Part shown: one piece after another, positions 62,704 to 64,000 of the stretch | How the letters are laid out: every line of letters begins with the position of its first letter | Position numbering within the stretch: the first letter of the stretch is position 1 | DNA from: JAEXOD01 sp963663265 | GTDB taxonomy: Bacteria; Bacteroidota; Ignavibacteria; Ignavibacteriales; Melioribacteraceae | Direction: 5' to 3' | DNA length: 64,000 nucleotides | NCBI GenBank assembly: GCA_963663265.2 | Contig: CAXXXM010000002.1 | Span: 1,116,001 to 1,180,000, forward strand | Made by a program: the position numbers and the translations under genes | The notes under the pieces: generated by a model | Database searches by the model: none | The model's input: the letters and a program-made list of their open reading frames with translations, nothing else | What the model was told of the DNA's origin: nothing

Positions 62704-63950
62704 TATTTCTCTATAATATTTAAAGTTTTAATTCCACAACCGAGTTTTGTTTCGATTTCGTGAATATTTGTTTTTGTTTTAAGATTATATATAATAATTT
62801 TTTTTACATTATTATTTATTTGTTCATACACTAAATAACCACTTCGTAAAATAAAATCAATATTTGAATCATTTTCAACTACATACAACATCTCCGAGTT
62901 TTTTATATCGTAAGCAATTAAAAGTGACTGTATACTTGACTGCATGTCGGTGTTATCATATTTCTCAAGATATATTATTACGTATCTTTCATCATTACTC
63001 CAATCAACTCGCGATACTGAATAGTTAGCACTTGTAATATAAGTTTTAACCTTTGTATTTAAGTCTTTATAAAATAATTGCGTAAGTCCATCTGATTGGT
63101 TAAAATCAATAAAATGTTTGCCTGATGGTGATTTCACTTTTATTACAACAGTCCCTAAGTTGGGTATCCCGTTTTTAAGTACATCAAAGGATTCAAATTT
63201 CGATTCAACCTTCACTCCTTCTGAAGAATAATAATTTGTCGTTTTATTTACCTTCTGCATATTTGTTGAATCAAAATTTAAGTAGGTAAGCTTAAACATA
63301 TTATCATGTTCAAATGTTGAAAAAACCTGAAACAATGTATTTATTTTATCAATATTCTTAAATGTATTATTGTTGACATTATATTTATTTATTTCAATTT
63401 TTTTTAATATAGGATATCCTTTATATTTAGGATTTTTATCGGCAGTCAACACATAAACCATTTGATTTTTTTCATCACTATTAATGCTTATAATATTTCT
63501 TTTGGGATCTGTCCATAACATTTTTATAGTCTTTTTTAGAAGATTAAAATTATACAGACTGATTTTCTTTTGATGATAACCCAAAAATAAAATATTTGAA
63601 AAAGAATCATAAATTAAAGAATCACCTTTAATAATTTTGAAATTGGTAATAATGGAATCTTGCCAAAGCGATAATCCTCTTTCGCCTGCATCAAAGCTAT
63701 AATCATATTTACCTAAACATAACGAGTAGACTTGTTTATCAGCTTTTACAAAAGTCTTTACAAACATAGTATCAGAAATAATATTGGACAATTCTTTTTG
63801 ATACGAATTAACCGAGTCCAAATCCGAAAATGTTTTAACAACAACTGAATAGAAATCATTAGTAGTATTATTTTTTTTATCGGTATTACTACATGCCCAC
63901 AAAGCAACAACAGCCAGCAATAAAATAAATTTATGTTTATTATTTTCCAC
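62703..63950 (-). CDS. Lipoprotein with SPOR-like N-terminal and propeller-like C-terminal region
   Basis: 415 residues. Lipoprotein signal with Cys20 ('LWACS'); then a region resembling a SPOR domain (about 32-110: 'FYSVVVKTFSDLDSVNSYQKEL' read in part, and 'QVYSLCLGKYDYSFDAGERG'), which in other proteins binds septal peptidoglycan; then beta-repeats with 'SVSRVDWSNDERYVIIYLEKY' and 'KSPSGKHFIDFN', resembling WD40/PD40 blades. The start is GTG, overlapping the upstream gene by 11 bp. It leads into an MsbA-like gene with a one-base overlap. The SPOR assignment rests on pattern similarity only. Confidence 0.6.
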   Translation of the reverse strand: MENNKHKFILLLAVVALWACSNTDKKNNTTNDFYSVVVKTFSDLDSVNSYQKELSNIISDTMFVKTFVKADKQVYSLCLGKYDYSFDAGERGLSLWQDSIITNFKIIKGDSLIYDSFSNILFLGYHQKKISLYNFNLLKKTIKMLWTDPKRNIISINSDEKNQMVYVLTADKNPKYKGYPILKKIEINKYNVNNNTFKNIDKINTLFQVFSTFEHDNMFKLTYLNFDSTNMQKVNKTTNYYSSEGVKVESKFESFDVLKNGIPNLGTVVIKVKSPSGKHFIDFNQSDGLTQLFYKDLNTKVKTYITSANYSVSRVDWSNDERYVIIYLEKYDNTDMQSSIQSLLIAYDIKNSEMLYVVENDSNIDFILRSGYLVYEQINNNVKKIIIYNLKTKTNIHEIETKLGCGIKTLNIIEK

Positions 63951-64000
63951 GCGGATGAAACTCCCTATGTACTTGTTTAATATAATCTCTATCTATATGT
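63940..64000 (-). CDS. Partial upstream gene of the LPS operon (3' end only)
   Basis: The last 19 codons and stop of a minus-strand reading frame entering from beyond the window: the translation ends 'DRDYIKQVHREFHPRGK'. It overlaps the lipoprotein start by 11 bp, as the other genes of this operon overlap each other. Too short for identification. Confidence 0.45.
   Translation of the reverse strand, partial: HIDRDYIKQVHREFHPRGK

Noticed and set aside
1..64000. tRNA, rRNA, CRISPR arrays, insertion sequences
   Set aside because: Gaps between genes are at most about 324 bp and none shows a tRNA-like or repeated-spacer pattern; no transposase or integrase is encoded.

Overview
The window reads as a contiguous piece of an AT-rich bacterial chromosome (about one third G+C by eye, not counted). 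The best fit is the Ignavibacteria / Chlorobi-related part of the Bacteroidota-Chlorobiota group. The evidence is type IX secretion (T9SS) C-terminal sorting domains with the 'YPNPFNPTT' motif, two PorV/PorQ-type outer-membrane proteins, a CarboxypepD_reg-TonB receptor, GSCFA, DUF4139 and DUF5009 families, plus usable AGGAG-type ribosome binding sites, which most Bacteroidia lack. I see no tRNA, rRNA, CRISPR array or insertion sequence.

Layout. 1-1617: two tandem GHL10-type secreted glycoside hydrolases (the first cut by the window edge). 1730-9222: a minus-strand envelope operon (TonB receptor, T9SS cargo, PorV-like protein, two small beta-barrels) closed by a clear terminator. 9482-9964: an HU protein with a Lys/Ala/Pro-rich tail. 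10836-14199: the de novo NAD operon nadB-nadC-nadA, with a perfect 22-bp palindrome before nadB. 14347-17785: nucleotidyltransferase-metK-ahcY, i.e. making SAM and removing SAH. 17911-28662: mainly plus-strand genes: NMO/FabK-type flavoprotein, LOG-type hydrolase, secreted propeller, DUF5009 membrane protein, DUF1015, secreted metallopeptidase, GSCFA. 28667-33214: rmlA, a two-gene AAA-ATPase + TOPRIM-like module, and an ABC-F ATPase. 33315-34236: an ArsR-DUF2087 regulator overlapping a GIY-YIG protein. 34465-44055: large secreted endonuclease I, chemoreceptor, pyruvoyl arginine decarboxylase, lipoprotein/PorV pair, gpmI. 44196-45641: TPM-domain and Tat-exported MBL-fold proteins.

45694-48607 is a restriction-modification operon with a C5-cytosine methyltransferase and two proteins that both carry nuclease-like PD...E signatures. 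48860-52720 holds a DEAD-box helicase and recG. 52877-56583 is the most intriguing cluster: two different Ddl-like ATP-grasp ligases, a GNAT acetyltransferase and a lysine 2,3-aminomutase-type radical SAM enzyme, overlapping or nearly so; it looks like a small biosynthetic pathway around beta-lysine. 56589-64000 is a tightly overlapped LPS-assembly operon (lipoprotein with SPOR-like and propeller-like regions, MsbA-like flippase, O-antigen ligase with a large inserted beta-rich domain, WaaE-like glycosyltransferase) ending in NAD kinase and a thioredoxin-like protein.

Functionally the window mixes housekeeping metabolism (NAD, SAM cycle, glycolysis, recombination), envelope building and T9SS secretion, with accessory islands (R-M, ATPase/TOPRIM, ArsR/GIY-YIG, ATP-grasp/KamA) between core genes. 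All family calls come from reading the translated sequence and motifs; no database search was run.
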